Source of the DNA: CAVPLM01 sp963713545
GTDB lineage: Bacteria; Actinomycetota; Thermoleophilia; RBG-16-64-13
Direction: 5' to 3'
DNA length: 64,000 nt
NCBI GenBank assembly: GCA_963713545.1
Contig: CAVQME010000001.1
Location: 248,001 to 312,000 of the forward strand
A model generated the notes under the pieces. The model ran no database searches. It saw only the letters and a list, made by a program, of their open reading frames with translations, and had not been told where the DNA came from. The translations under genes were made by a program, and so were the position numbers. Every line of letters starts with the position of its first letter. Position 1 is the stretch's first letter. This document shows positions 1 through 8,014 of this stretch, in pieces.

Positions 1-1
1 C

Positions 2-568
2 GCCCGTGAGCTTGACGCGACCTGCAGAGAGAGAGGCATGGGCTTCATCGACGCGCCTATCTCAGGCGGGCAGATCGGCGCGATCAACGGGCAGTTGGGC
101 ATCATGTGTGGCGGCGAGGAGATCGCCTTCGCCCAGGCCAAGCCGGTGCTCGACCTCTACGCGAAGCAGTGCGCGCTGATCGGTCCGGCCGGTAGCGGGC
201 AGCTCACCAAGATGGTGAACCAGATCGCCATCGCCGGCTTGGTGCAAGGACTGGCGGAGGCGATCAACTTCGGGAAGCGGGCGGGGCTGGACATCGAGAA
301 GGTCATCGATGTGCTCGCCACCGGCGCGGCTCAGTCCTGGCAGATGGAGAACCGGTGGAAGACGATGGACGAGGTGAAGTTCGACGGCTTCGGTTTCGCG
401 GTCGACTGGATGCGCAAAGACCTCGCCATCTGCCTGGAGGAAGCAGGCAGGAACGGCGCGCGCCTGCCGGCCACGGCGCTCATCGACCAGTTCTACGCTC
501 AGGTGCAGGCCCGCGGCGGGAACCGCTGGGATACCTCTTCCCTGATGCACCTGCTGGCGAACGATTGA
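2..568 (+). CDS. 3-hydroxyisobutyrate dehydrogenase family protein, C-terminal part (5' end outside window)
   Basis: The reading frame is open from base 2, so the gene starts before the window. The visible part opens with ARELDATCRERG-MGFIDAPISGG, the conserved segment just before the second domain of beta-hydroxyacid dehydrogenases (3-hydroxyisobutyrate, tartronate semialdehyde and 6-phosphogluconate-like). The helical domain follows with GPAGSGQLTKMVNQ, which contains the family's catalytic lysine region (G-x-x-G-x-G-x-x-x-K-x-x-N). The Rossmann NAD-binding half lies upstream and is not seen. The ATG at 38 is internal, not the start. Members oxidise short beta-hydroxyacids with NAD(P). The exact substrate cannot be read from this half. 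It converges with modD, 98 bp downstream. Confidence 0.85.
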   Translation, partial: ARELDATCRERGMGFIDAPISGGQIGAINGQLGIMCGGEEIAFAQAKPVLDLYAKQCALIGPAGSGQLTKMVNQIAIAGLVQGLAEAINFGKRAGLDIEKVIDVLATGAAQSWQMENRWKTMDEVKFDGFGFAVDWMRKDLAICLEEAGRNGARLPATALIDQFYAQVQARGGNRWDTSSLMHLLAND

Positions 569-666
569 AGGACCTGCGGTCGGGAGTCGAGAGGTGTCAC
601 CGAGCCACGGGACAACCGGGCTGCGCCGCCCACGGCGCCACGCGGGGGAGCGCCGTGAACCCATGC

Positions 667-1563
667 TCAGTCAAGCGCCTCCATGCTCACCGCTATGTCC
701 GCGGGCTTCCCCCAGTACATCGAGGAGGTCACAAGGAGATCGACTCCGGTCGCCGCGTATGCCTCCACGTTGTCCTGAGTGACACCGCCGGCGGCGGCGA
801 TGATCATGTCCGGACTTGTAGCCCTGAGCGTCTGAACAAGCCGACCCAACTCCTCTGGGCCCATCTTGTCCACCTGGACGATGTCGGCACCAGCCAGCGC
901 CGCAGCCAGGGCGTCGGCCTGGTCGACTACCTCCACGGCTATCTTCTTCTCTGTCGCCCGGTGCTTGATCCCGGGGAGGCGCGTCCATAGCTCCTGGGCA
1001 CCGCCCAGAAAGACGCGGTGCTGCTCGAAAACCAAGACGCTCTCTGAGAGGCCCAGGCGATGCGGCAACCCGCCCCCGGCATAGACCGCCTTGATCGCGA
1101 CGGCCTTGGTGCCGGGAAAGACCTTCCGAGTAGCGACGACCTCAACCGCGGGATTCACGCTCCGAGCAGACTGGACTAGCAGGTGGGTGCGCGTGGCGAT
1201 CGCGGACGCCGCCTCAAGCAGATTCACAGTGGCTTTCCATGCCGTGTGAAGAGATTCTGCGGGCCCGGTAGCCTCCAGGAACACTCGGGCCTCCGGCAGC
1301 AAAGTTCCGCTGGGCTCTGCCAGCGTCACCGCGCACCCTTGCCGTTCTAGCAGCCGCATGGCCTCTTCAGTGCAGCACAGCGTGGTCTCATGACGGGTCC
1401 TGAAGGTGATTCGACCTGGCCTGGCGCCGATCTGCAGGAGGATGGTAGTGAGGTCGCCGTATGGACAGTCCTCCTGGAGAAACCGGTCGATCTCTCCGTC
1501 CGGAAGACAGTACGTGGTCCGCTGCGGCGCTCCACCGTGAGGCGCCCACCCCGCGCCGCTCAT
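667..1563 (-). CDS. modD: ModD-like protein, quinolinate phosphoribosyltransferase family
   Basis: The protein has 298 residues and the fold of nicotinate-nucleotide pyrophosphorylase (NadC/ModD). Visible marks are the N-terminal QEDCPYGDLTT, the central EAASAIATRTHLLV and ATRKVFPG, and the C-terminal barrel segments IVQVDKMGPEEL and IIAAAGGVTQDNVEAYA. ModD members sit in molybdate transport loci; their reaction is not firmly established, but they resemble phosphoribosyltransferases. An upstream in-frame ATG at 1659 exists, but the ATG at 1563 forms an ATGA overlap with the modB stop (1560-1563), which points to translational coupling and decides the start. A NadC role is less likely given the position directly after modB. 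Confidence 0.85.
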   Translation of the reverse strand: MSGAGWAPHGGAPQRTTYCLPDGEIDRFLQEDCPYGDLTTILLQIGARPGRITFRTRHETTLCCTEEAMRLLERQGCAVTLAEPSGTLLPEARVFLEATGPAESLHTAWKATVNLLEAASAIATRTHLLVQSARSVNPAVEVVATRKVFPGTKAVAIKAVYAGGGLPHRLGLSESVLVFEQHRVFLGGAQELWTRLPGIKHRATEKKIAVEVVDQADALAAALAGADIVQVDKMGPEELGRLVQTLRATSPDMIIAAAGGVTQDNVEAYAATGVDLLVTSSMYWGKPADIAVSMEALD

Positions 1564-2231
1564 GCCTTCACTGCCTTTCGCCCCATGCGGTTGGAGATGT
1601 AGATCACTGCTCCGGCCACAAAGACGAACAACAGGACCATCCACGAGGCCGTGCTCCACTCACCATATATGGTCTCCGTGTAGATGGTGAGTGGCATCGT
1701 ATTGGTCTTTCCGGGCATGTTCCCCGCCACCATGATCGTGGCCCCGAACTCTCCCATGGCTCTGGCAAAAGCCAGAGTCGCTCCGGCGATGATCCCCCGC
1801 GCGGACAGCGGGATAACCACACGAGCAGCGGTGTAGAACTCCGAGCGGCCAAGCGTGAACGAGGCGTTGAGAAGATCCTGATCCACCGCTTCCATCGAGG
1901 CACGCGCCGTCTTGATCATGAAAGGAAAGGACACGACGAACGACGCCAGGGCTGCAGCGTACCAGGTGAACAGTATGTCTAGGTCGCCACCGGTGGCGAA
2001 GTTGAAAGCCCGTCCGAGAACACCATTGTTGCCTATGAGAAGCAAGAGGATGTAGCCGGTCACAACCGGCGGAAGCACCATGGGTAAGGTCAAGAACAGA
2101 TCAAGCAGCTCTTTGCCCCGAAAGCGCTTGCGGGCCAGCACGTAAGAGAGGGGGATGCCCACGATCAATGTGGCCACAGTCGCGCAAGCTGCCACCTGCA
2201 ACGAGAGACGCAGAGGAAAGAGCACGCTCAT
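1560..2231 (-). CDS. modB: Molybdate ABC transporter permease ModB
   Basis: This is an inner-membrane permease of about 223 residues beginning MSVLFPLRLSLQV, with about five hydrophobic segments. It carries the EAA-type loop for ATPase contact (SMEAVDQDLLNASFTLG) and the ModB-typical LPPVVTGYILL and ARAMGEFGATIMVAGN. The longer start at 2303 would place a ModE-like operator and a -10 element inside the gene. The ATG at 2231 lies about 28 bp downstream of that operator and follows a G-rich Shine-Dalgarno, so it is preferred. It is coupled to modD. No modC ATPase gene lies in the locus, so the transporter must use an ATPase encoded elsewhere. Confidence 0.9.
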   Translation of the reverse strand: MSVLFPLRLSLQVAACATVATLIVGIPLSYVLARKRFRGKELLDLFLTLPMVLPPVVTGYILLLLIGNNGVLGRAFNFATGGDLDILFTWYAAALASFVVSFPFMIKTARASMEAVDQDLLNASFTLGRSEFYTAARVVIPLSARGIIAGATLAFARAMGEFGATIMVAGNMPGKTNTMPLTIYTETIYGEWSTASWMVLLFVFVAGAVIYISNRMGRKAVKA

Positions 2232-2258
2232 GTTCAGGGACCCACCCGTAGCGCTCGG

Positions 2259-2282
2259 CGTTATATTGCCAGCAGTATAATG
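2259..2282 (-). promoter_or_regulatory. ModE-like operator overlapping the modBD promoter
   Basis: On the plus strand the half-sites are CGTTATA (2259-2265) and TATAATG (2276-2282), a near-perfect inverted repeat with a 10-bp spacer, nearly the same as the site before modA. On the minus strand the right half contains a TATACT -10 element (2274-2279). The half-site resembles the molybdate-responsive ModE operator of other bacteria. A ModE protein is not encoded in this window. Confidence 0.7.
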
Positions 2283-2357
2283 CTCACGCGCCTGCCCCTG
2301 CAAGTCGCTGCGGCGTTGCCTCTACGATTTCGCATCCGGGGCGGACCCGAAAGACAA

Positions 2358-2391
2358 GGAGAGAGCACCCTATTTTGGCGGTGCCCTCTCC
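2358..2391 (-). terminator. Hairpin between modA and modB (likely modA terminator)
   Basis: GGAGAGAGCACC (2358-2369) pairs with GGTGCCCTCTCC (2380-2391), a 12-bp stem with one mismatch and a 10-nt loop. On the minus strand it lies about 40 bp after the modA stop and is followed by the moderately T-rich TTGTCTTTC. It fits a rho-independent terminator separating modA from the separately promoted modBD. Confidence 0.55.
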
Positions 2392-2431
2392 CCTCTTCTG
2401 AATCAGTTCAGGAACCTAGCTCACCAGCCCC

Positions 2432-3334
2432 CTACGCGGCTGGGGGGGCCAGGAATCCGTATTTCTGCAAGATCGATTGGCCTTCCGAGGACATGACGAA
2501 GTCGATGAATGCCTGACCCAGAGTCTTGGCCTCGCTGGCGCTGACCATCGCGATCGGGTAGACGATCTGGCTGTGCCAGGTCGGATCGGAGGTGGCGACG
2601 ATCTTCACCTTGTCGCCCCCGGCCTTGGCCTCGGTTGCGAATATGATGCCCACGTCGACTTCCCCGCTGGCGACGTATTCCAGAGCCTGTGATACGTTGG
2701 ACGCGTAGATGACCTTGGGCTTGACCTGATCGAACAGCCCCAGGGTGTTCAGTATCTCTTCCGCCGCCACCCCGTGGGCCGTTGCCGCCGGATCTCCATA
2801 CGTCACCTTCTCCACTTCATCCATGGTCAGGTCTTCGAAACTCGCGATCCCGAGGGTCGAATCGGCCGGAACAACGAGGACGATCTCGTTGCTTGCGAAG
2901 TCCCTAGCCGACGCCTTGTCGACGAGGTCCGCTTCAAGCAGATTGTTCACCTGTTTGGGCGCTGCGGAGGCGAAGACGTCCACCGGCGCCCCTCCCTCTA
3001 TCTGCTTCTGCAGCGTACCAGCGGCATCGAAGTTGAGGGTGGTCTTGGCGTTGTTCGCTTGATCGAACGCAGCCGCGATCTCCGTGAAAGCGCCCTTGAG
3101 GCTCGAGGCCGCCGACACCGTCAACTCCTGCGCTTCTCCGGCCGCGGAAGTCGTCGTGCTAGCCTCGGTCGAGGGAGGCGCAGTAGTCTCGGTTGAAGCG
3201 ACCGTCGTGCTCGAAGCGGCCGCTGTCGTCTCGGTCGAATCCGAGCCGCAGGCGGCTATGATCATGACCAGGAGCACCAGCAGGACCCCACAGACGATCG
3301 CTACGATTGAGCTTCTCAAGAACCGGTGGCGCAT
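2432..3334 (-). CDS. modA: Molybdate-binding lipoprotein ModA
   Basis: The 300-residue protein has a lipoprotein signal (hydrophobic VAIVCGVLLVLLVMIIAAC, lipobox IAAC), then a Thr/Ser/Glu-rich linker of about 40 residues, typical of actinobacterial lipoproteins, then a type-2 periplasmic-binding domain starting ELTVSAASSLKGAFTEIA. Other ModA marks are NFDAAGTLQKQIEGGAPVDVFASA and GEVDVGIIFATEA. It captures molybdate or tungstate outside the membrane for ModB. The ATG at 3334 follows AAGGAG at a 6-nt distance. Its promoter overlaps a ModE-like operator. Confidence 0.92.
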   Translation of the reverse strand: MRHRFLRSSIVAIVCGVLLVLLVMIIAACGSDSTETTAAASSTTVASTETTAPPSTEASTTTSAAGEAQELTVSAASSLKGAFTEIAAAFDQANNAKTTLNFDAAGTLQKQIEGGAPVDVFASAAPKQVNNLLEADLVDKASARDFASNEIVLVVPADSTLGIASFEDLTMDEVEKVTYGDPAATAHGVAAEEILNTLGLFDQVKPKVIYASNVSQALEYVASGEVDVGIIFATEAKAGGDKVKIVATSDPTWHSQIVYPIAMVSASEAKTLGQAFIDFVMSSEGQSILQKYGFLAPPAA

Positions 3335-3356
3335 GGACTACTCCTTCTCGCGCAGA

Positions 3357-3401
3357 CGTTATATTGCGAGAAGTATAACGCCCCACCCGACGCGATGGCA
3401 A
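3357..3401 (-). promoter_or_regulatory. modA promoter with overlapping ModE-like operator
   Basis: Inverted repeat: CGTTATA (3357-3363) and TATAACG (3374-3380), perfect halves with a 10-bp spacer. Reading leftward, a -35 TTGCCA (3396-3401) and a -10 TATACT (3372-3377) are 18 bp apart, so the operator covers the -10 box. This geometry fits repression by molybdate-loaded ModE. A second copy lies before modB. Confidence 0.75.
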
Positions 3402-3416
3402 GCGTGGTGTTGTGAC

Positions 3417-3851
3417 CTAGGTGAGGAAGGGATCGACGACCATCAGAAAGTCGAACCGCCTTCCGTGCTGCAGGTCCTGCGTATAGAGGGTGCGGCAGCC
3501 GGCAACAAGCGCCGCGGCCACGATTAGGCTGTCGTAGAAGCCGTATCCAGACTGCTCCTGAACCTCCAGTGCACGAAGATAGAGGGCCGGGTTGGGCCAG
3601 ACTCGCCACAATGGGACGAGGATATGCTCCAGGTAGGAGCGACAGTCAGCGGGGCTCAGAGGCACGGTGAACTTGCTGGTAGCCACGTTGAGGAACTCCT
3701 GCACCACCTGGTGACTCACCACGCCTAGGCCGGTGGTCAGAGCAATCTCGACCAATTCGCGGGCCTTGGCGTTCTGGATCTCCGAGGTCGCGTCGAACGT
3801 GTAAAGGAAGATGTTGGTGTCGAGGAAGAACCGGGCGGGGCTACCGCTCAT
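3417..3851 (-). CDS. PIN-domain ribonuclease, VapC-type toxin
   Basis: The protein has about 144 residues and starts MSGSPARFFLDTNIFLYTFD. The PIN acidic residues are visible: Asp in LDTN, Glu in VVQEFLN, and Asp in GYGFYDSLIVAAA, with a late TQDLQHG. VapC toxins are Mg-dependent RNases that cut tRNA or rRNA. The chosen ATG (3851) overlaps the end of the upstream antitoxin-like gene by 11 bp, the usual vapBC arrangement; longer in-frame starts would run through the antitoxin gene. The RNA target is unknown. Confidence 0.85.
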   Translation of the reverse strand: MSGSPARFFLDTNIFLYTFDATSEIQNAKARELVEIALTTGLGVVSHQVVQEFLNVATSKFTVPLSPADCRSYLEHILVPLWRVWPNPALYLRALEVQEQSGYGFYDSLIVAAALVAGCRTLYTQDLQHGRRFDFLMVVDPFLT

Positions 3852-4062
3852 TGAGGTCCTCCCGGGTGAAGTGTCGCCCGGGTTGCGCATACCCGAGACG
3901 AGCCATGAGCTCCTGATAGCCGCGGGCGGTCCGCTCTTGCTCCACAAAGGCCGCCAACCAGAGACGAAACTCGGCATTGAGGGTGGTGCCGTGTCTCTTG
4001 GCTTCCTCCCGAGCACGGGCGATGAGCAGTTCGTCGGCACTGAGAGTGATGTTCTTGAGCAC
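3841..4062 (-). CDS. Small antitoxin-like protein (VapB/ribbon-helix-helix type)
   Basis: This 73-residue protein (MLKNITLSADELLIARAREE...) has the beta-strand plus two-helix N-terminus of ribbon-helix-helix antitoxins (ITLSADELLIARAREEAK) and a charged tail ending in FTREDLNER that would wrap the toxin. It lies directly before the PIN toxin with an 11-bp overlap. RHH antitoxins neutralise the toxin and repress their own promoter; the palindrome AGTGTACACT upstream is a candidate operator. Confidence 0.75.
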   Translation of the reverse strand: MLKNITLSADELLIARAREEAKRHGTTLNAEFRLWLAAFVEQERTARGYQELMARLGYAQPGRHFTREDLNER

Positions 4063-4108
4063 GGGCGATCACCTGCCTCCAAGGAAAACCTATTCCAGCG
4101 GCCCGTTC

Positions 4109-4118
4109 AGTGTACACT
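4109..4118. promoter_or_regulatory. Palindrome upstream of the toxin-antitoxin pair
   Basis: AGTGTACACT is a perfect 10-bp palindrome 47 bp before the antitoxin start, next to an AT-rich ATAATA stretch that could be a leftward -10 element. It is a candidate autoregulatory operator. It could also act on the divergent stress-protein gene. Confidence 0.4.
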
Positions 4119-4206
4119 ATTATCGTGCCCACTGGCAGCCGCTATTGCTCCACCCGTCACGAAGTGGTAGCGTCGGGCCCCACCACTCAGAGAGCGAGGT
4201 GCAGCG

Positions 4207-4614
4207 ATGAAGATCGTCGTCGGTTATGTCATGACGGATGAGGGCAGGGCGGCTCTCGAGTGGGCCATCGAGGAAGCCGGCCGGCACGACGATACGGAGA
4301 TCGTTGTGGTCCACTCGATCAAGGGTGGGCGCAGAATGGAGGTCGAGGAGGAAGAGATCCTGACCTACCGCAAGGAGCTGGACGCGATCGAGCAACGACT
4401 CACCGACGCCGGCATTTCCCACACGATCCGCCGCCTCATCCGCGGGCTGACGCCCGTCGAGGACCTCATCAAGGTCGTGGACGAGGAAGGAGCAGACATG
4501 ATCGTCATTGGGATCCGGCGCAGGTCGCGTACGGGCAAGCTGCTCGTGGGCAGCGACGCCCAAGACATTCTACTCCGGGCCAACTGCCCCGTTCTGGGGG
4601 TCAAGGCCGCATAA
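4207..4614 (+). CDS. Universal stress protein UspA family
   Basis: A single Usp domain of 135 residues starts MKIVVGYVMTDEGRAALEWA. The C-terminal nucleotide-binding loop reads GIRRRSRTGKLLVGSDAQDIL, the actinobacterial variant of the G-x2-G-x9-G-S motif, so ATP binding is likely. Members are soluble proteins induced by starvation or respiratory stress. The start is the ATG at 4207, after AGCGAGGTGCAGCG. It converges on the LVIVD-repeat gene with a G/C-rich hairpin between them. Confidence 0.88.
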   Translation: MKIVVGYVMTDEGRAALEWAIEEAGRHDDTEIVVVHSIKGGRRMEVEEEEILTYRKELDAIEQRLTDAGISHTIRRLIRGLTPVEDLIKVVDEEGADMIVIGIRRRSRTGKLLVGSDAQDILLRANCPVLGVKAA

Positions 4615-4673
4615 TGAGGCAGCTCCATCTTCATGTCCGCGCGGGGACGGCCGCGGGGCGGCAGTAGCGGGGG

Positions 4674-4693
4674 GGCGGCAGAATCCCGCCGCC
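4674..4693. terminator. Possible bidirectional hairpin between convergent genes
   Basis: GGCGGC (4674-4679) pairs with GCCGCC (4688-4693) around an 8-nt loop, between the ends of the rightward stress-protein gene and the leftward LVIVD gene. There is no clear T-run on either side, so this is weak. Confidence 0.3.
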
Positions 4694-4723
4694 GTGCGGT
4701 CAAACTGGCTCCCCGCTCGCTCG

Positions 4724-6064
4724 TTACACGGTGCAGCGCAACACGTACAGCCCGTCGTGGAAGGTATCGATGAAGATGTTGCCCCGGTTGTCGACCACGA
4801 TGTCTTCGGCGGTGCCGATCCGCGGACCCGGGAAGAAATCGTGGCCGGCCTTGTCGGTGAAAAGCCACTTCGGCGGGTCCGGCGGGATGAAGTAGGCGAT
4901 CTCCCGCGGCACGAAGGGGTCGCTGATGTCGTAGACCCTGAGTCCCGCGTGGAAGTAGCAGCAGTAGATGCGGTCGTTGCGGTCTTCCAGCGCCGGATGG
5001 TAGTGCGGTTCGTGGATGTTGTGCGGCCCGAAAGGACCCACCCCCACCCCGGGGATATCGTTGAAGTTCTTGTACGGCCAGCCTTCCGGGATCTCCGGAT
5101 AGGGGAAGATCGAGACCAGGGTGGGCTCGGTAGGGTCGGAGATGTCCACCATGCCGATGATGTTGAGGGGCTGGGCTCCGGAGGCGCGGGTGATCTCCTC
5201 GTTGAACACCGGGTAGCGCTCGCCCTCGGTCGTCATCACCGCGTAGTCGCGCTGCGAGAGCGGCAGCACGGTGTGGCAGCGAGCCCCGGCGAGCTTGCCG
5301 GCCAGAGGCGGATGGTGCTTCAGTTGTCCCACCAGTTGGGGCAGGGTGATGTCCGAGATGTCAAGGACGACCATGCCGGCTCCGCCCCAGCTCACGTAGG
5401 CCATATCGCCCTTGGGATAGGCCGGACCGTGCATGACGGCGCTGTCCAGCATGGCCATCTCGGGATCGAAATCGGGACCGTGTTTCTCCTCGAGCTGGCC
5501 CGCCAGCCACTGGTCGGGCATCCACCAGCGCCCCACCTCCACCGGGTTCGTGGGGTCGGCGATGTCGAGGATGCGATAGATGAAGTTGCGGAAGCCCTTA
5601 CAGGTGGCGGAGAGGTGGACGTAGCGGCCGCCGTTGTAGAAGAAACGGTGCACCCCGCCCATGCCCCCGCAGTCCCACTGGGAGAGCTTCTTGGGGTTGA
5701 CCGGGTCTTTGACGTCCCAGATGATGACGCCCTGCTCGAAGGGATCGCCCCACTCGTTCCCGTGTAACCGGGGCAGCGTGCCGCCCAGCGCGGTGACCAT
5801 GATCCCATCGGCCACCTGGATCTTGGGCGTGCCCTGACCGGGTAGATCGGGCCCGGGGATGAACTTGAGGTATTCCGGCTTGGTGGGGTCGGTCACGTCG
5901 ACGATGGCCCAGCCCGGGTGCTTGAAATGCGCGCCGTAGAGATAGTAACGGCCGCCCACCTCCTGCATGGCCATCTGGAACCAGGGCTTGCCCTGGAGGT
6001 CGTTGTAGCCGATCAGCTCTACGTTCTTGGCCAGCGCTTGCGTGCGCGACGTGACGGTCTGCAT
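4724..6064 (-). CDS. LVIVD-repeat beta-propeller protein
   Basis: The protein has about 446 residues and six or so LVIVD-type repeats, recognisable as VDVTDPTKPEYL, WDVKDPVNPKKL, LDIADPTNPVEV, LDISDITLPQLV, VDISDPTEPTLV and YDISDPFVPREI. The fold should be a propeller. No signal peptide is seen, so it is probably cytoplasmic. The ATG at 6064 (MQTVTSRTQ) follows AAGAGG and is 9 bp from the upstream stop, so it is preferred over the ATG at 6100. It is the last gene of the leftward corrinoid/UroD island. Function unknown; His-rich stretches such as GPHNIHEPHYHP could bind metal. Confidence 0.8.
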   Translation of the reverse strand: MQTVTSRTQALAKNVELIGYNDLQGKPWFQMAMQEVGGRYYLYGAHFKHPGWAIVDVTDPTKPEYLKFIPGPDLPGQGTPKIQVADGIMVTALGGTLPRLHGNEWGDPFEQGVIIWDVKDPVNPKKLSQWDCGGMGGVHRFFYNGGRYVHLSATCKGFRNFIYRILDIADPTNPVEVGRWWMPDQWLAGQLEEKHGPDFDPEMAMLDSAVMHGPAYPKGDMAYVSWGGAGMVVLDISDITLPQLVGQLKHHPPLAGKLAGARCHTVLPLSQRDYAVMTTEGERYPVFNEEITRASGAQPLNIIGMVDISDPTEPTLVSIFPYPEIPEGWPYKNFNDIPGVGVGPFGPHNIHEPHYHPALEDRNDRIYCCYFHAGLRVYDISDPFVPREIAYFIPPDPPKWLFTDKAGHDFFPGPRIGTAEDIVVDNRGNIFIDTFHDGLYVLRCTV

Positions 6065-6072
6065 GTCGCCTC

Positions 6073-6907
6073 TTATCTGGTCGTGATGTATCCCCGCCAC
6101 TGCTGCAGGTGGTCGGAGTCCGGCCGGTCGAGGATGAAGACGCCCACGAAATCCTTGAAGGGCTCGAAGAAGGGGGGCTTGTCCCAGGCGGCCCAGGGCG
6201 GTTTGGTGTACTCGTCGGCCTTCTCGACCATCGCGCGGCGCCAGCCCTCGCTGTCGTCGAACCAGATTTCGGAGATGCGGTGGAACGGGTTGATGCGCGG
6301 GTCATCCAGTTGCCGGCTGGAGATGAAGCGGTTGACCTCGGAGTTCGCGCACACCTCAGGAGCGAAGACCTCCCTTGAACCAGTCGTCTCCCTCGTCGAT
6401 GGAGATCCCATCCGGGTACTTGAGCAGGAAGAGCCAGCGAAAGTTGGGCCCGGCATCGGTCAGGCGGCCTGTCCCCTTGAAGTCGTCCTCCCAGAAGATG
6501 GGCGCGAAGGAGAAGACCACCGGATGGTAGCCGTCGCGGCTGCCCTGCCAACCCGACTGGCGCAGATCCTTGCTCGGCGGCTGGCAGGTCATCTCCATGA
6601 AGTCCTCGGGGAAATCCTCGCCGAAGGCCAGGCCGGACGGCATGCCGGTGCCCTTGCTCTGGAAGATGTTGAAGAGCCAGTAGTGCTCGGTCATCATCCC
6701 GTTGTAGGTGCCGAAGTCGAGGGCGCCTTCCGGCAACGGGAGAGCGTGGTACGTGCAGTACTTGGTGCAGTACGGCATGAACTGGGAGATGCTCTCCGGC
6801 ACGTGCTGCTTGTAGAGCCAGCGCCACACTTTGGGCCGGTCGTTGTCGGAGCGGAAGTTCTGCAGGATGAAGCTCCGCATGGGCCTGAAGTCGGGGAAGT
6901 AGGCCAT
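6073..6907 (-). CDS. EthD-like / dimeric alpha-beta barrel protein (one frameshift)
   Basis: Two adjoining frames make one protein of about 278 residues. The first runs from the ATG at 6907 (MAYFPDFRPMRSFILQN) to ...GDDWFKG near 6375; the second continues EVFAPEVCANSEVNRFIS to GYITTR at the stop. A single missing base at about 6370-6378 explains the break. The two halves look like repeats of an EthD/ABM barrel (for example RPKVWRWLYKQHVPES, then RINPFHRISEIWFDD). Such proteins often act in small-molecule catabolism as monooxygenase-like or accessory factors. It sits between the flavodoxin-like and LVIVD genes with spacings of 8-9 bp. The assignment is tentative. Confidence 0.55.
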
Positions 6908-6916
6908 GCCGGGTTC

Positions 6917-7918
6917 TCAGTCCTCGCTCTCGTCGTCCGCGCACTCGGCGGCCGCGCTGCGTTCCGGCTTCAAAGGCGTCAGGTAGTTCCTGTACTTGAG
7001 CGTCTTGGCACCCACCTGGTCCATGTTGGCCGGGGGCTTGAGAGAGACGTCGGCCAGCTCCTGGAGATGCTCGAACTTGCCCGAGAGCAGCAGGTGCGAG
7101 TGAGGCCGGTCTTCGTCGCTGACCGCGAAGGAGGCTTTGCCGTCGGCGACGCTCAGCGTGCCGCGCACGCCGCAGATGCCGCAAATGCAGGGGTAGACGT
7201 CGCTTTCGTGCCGCACCTCGATGAGTTTCGAATGGCAGAGGGGGCAGAGCCCGGGCTCCCCGATGTACTCGGCTTCCTCGAGGGGCTTCTTCAAGGTCTC
7301 GGCCACATGCCGGCCGGAGCGACGAGCGCGTTCGAGAAGGTCGTCACGAAGAGCGATGACTCTCGGAAGACCGATCCAGTTGACGAGGATCTTGTCCACC
7401 ACCTCGATCTGCATGGTGAGAGCGAAGAGGCTCATCACGGGAAGCGCGAGCGTGTCCCATTCGCTGCCGCCGACGGCGATGAGCGACGCGGCCCGGGGCT
7501 TGAAGGCCCGCGGGTCCGGCCCAGTACCCTCGGTTATGCCCTTCTCTTCGCGGATCTTCTGGGCGATGATGCGGAAGCCCTGGTCGTGGGAGGGACCCAT
7601 CCGGTCCTCCAGGGTCTTCAGCTGCCCGGTCGGCGATTTCTCGTAGATCGGGGACCCGAGGATGAGCCCGTCGCAGTCCATGACCTTGTCGTCGATGAAG
7701 GGAAAGTCGTCGTTCTTGAGGACGCACTTGCCCCCGCCACCCTTCTCCATGAGATCGACCACGCACGAGTTGCACCCCGTGCAGGGCTTGATGTAGAGAT
7801 CGTGCAGGCGGATGAACTCGACCTCCGCCCCCGCCTCCTCGGCCCCCATGAGAGCCTCTTTGACCATGATCTCGGTGTTGCTCATGCGCCGTCCGCACGA
7901 GATGCCCAGTACTTTCAT
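6917..7918 (-). CDS. Flavodoxin-fold NAD(P)H-dependent FMN reductase with Cys-rich tail
   Basis: In this 333-residue protein, residues 1-200 form an FMN-reductase/flavodoxin-like fold: MKVLGISCGRRMSNTE (phosphate loop), PCTGCNSC and DGLILGSPIYEKSPTGQLK. The C-terminal part has a zinc- or Fe-S-type set of cysteines, CPLCHSK...CICGICGVRGT. A second protein of the same architecture is at 11129-12046. In an island with a corrinoid protein, such flavoproteins could supply electrons for reactivating cobalamin or for a reductive step; this is inference. It lies 9 bp upstream of the EthD-like gene and shares its transcription direction. Confidence 0.75.
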   Translation of the reverse strand: MKVLGISCGRRMSNTEIMVKEALMGAEEAGAEVEFIRLHDLYIKPCTGCNSCVVDLMEKGGGGKCVLKNDDFPFIDDKVMDCDGLILGSPIYEKSPTGQLKTLEDRMGPSHDQGFRIIAQKIREEKGITEGTGPDPRAFKPRAASLIAVGGSEWDTLALPVMSLFALTMQIEVVDKILVNWIGLPRVIALRDDLLERARRSGRHVAETLKKPLEEAEYIGEPGLCPLCHSKLIEVRHESDVYPCICGICGVRGTLSVADGKASFAVSDEDRPHSHLLLSGKFEHLQELADVSLKPPANMDQVGAKTLKYRNYLTPLKPERSAAAECADDESED

Positions 7919-8014
7919 CGATTCATTTCTCCTTCGTTGTTAGGTGCACGGTGTTAGCGCCTCTGTTGGCCAGGGGCCTTGCCGACGGATAGCGACATTC
8001 AAAGCTGCGGTCTT

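Noticed and set aside
5918..7957. Long plus-strand open frame of 679 codons
   Set aside because: It is the high-GC antisense shadow of the EthD-like and flavoprotein genes and the start of the LVIVD gene, all of which have recognisable domains on the minus strand.
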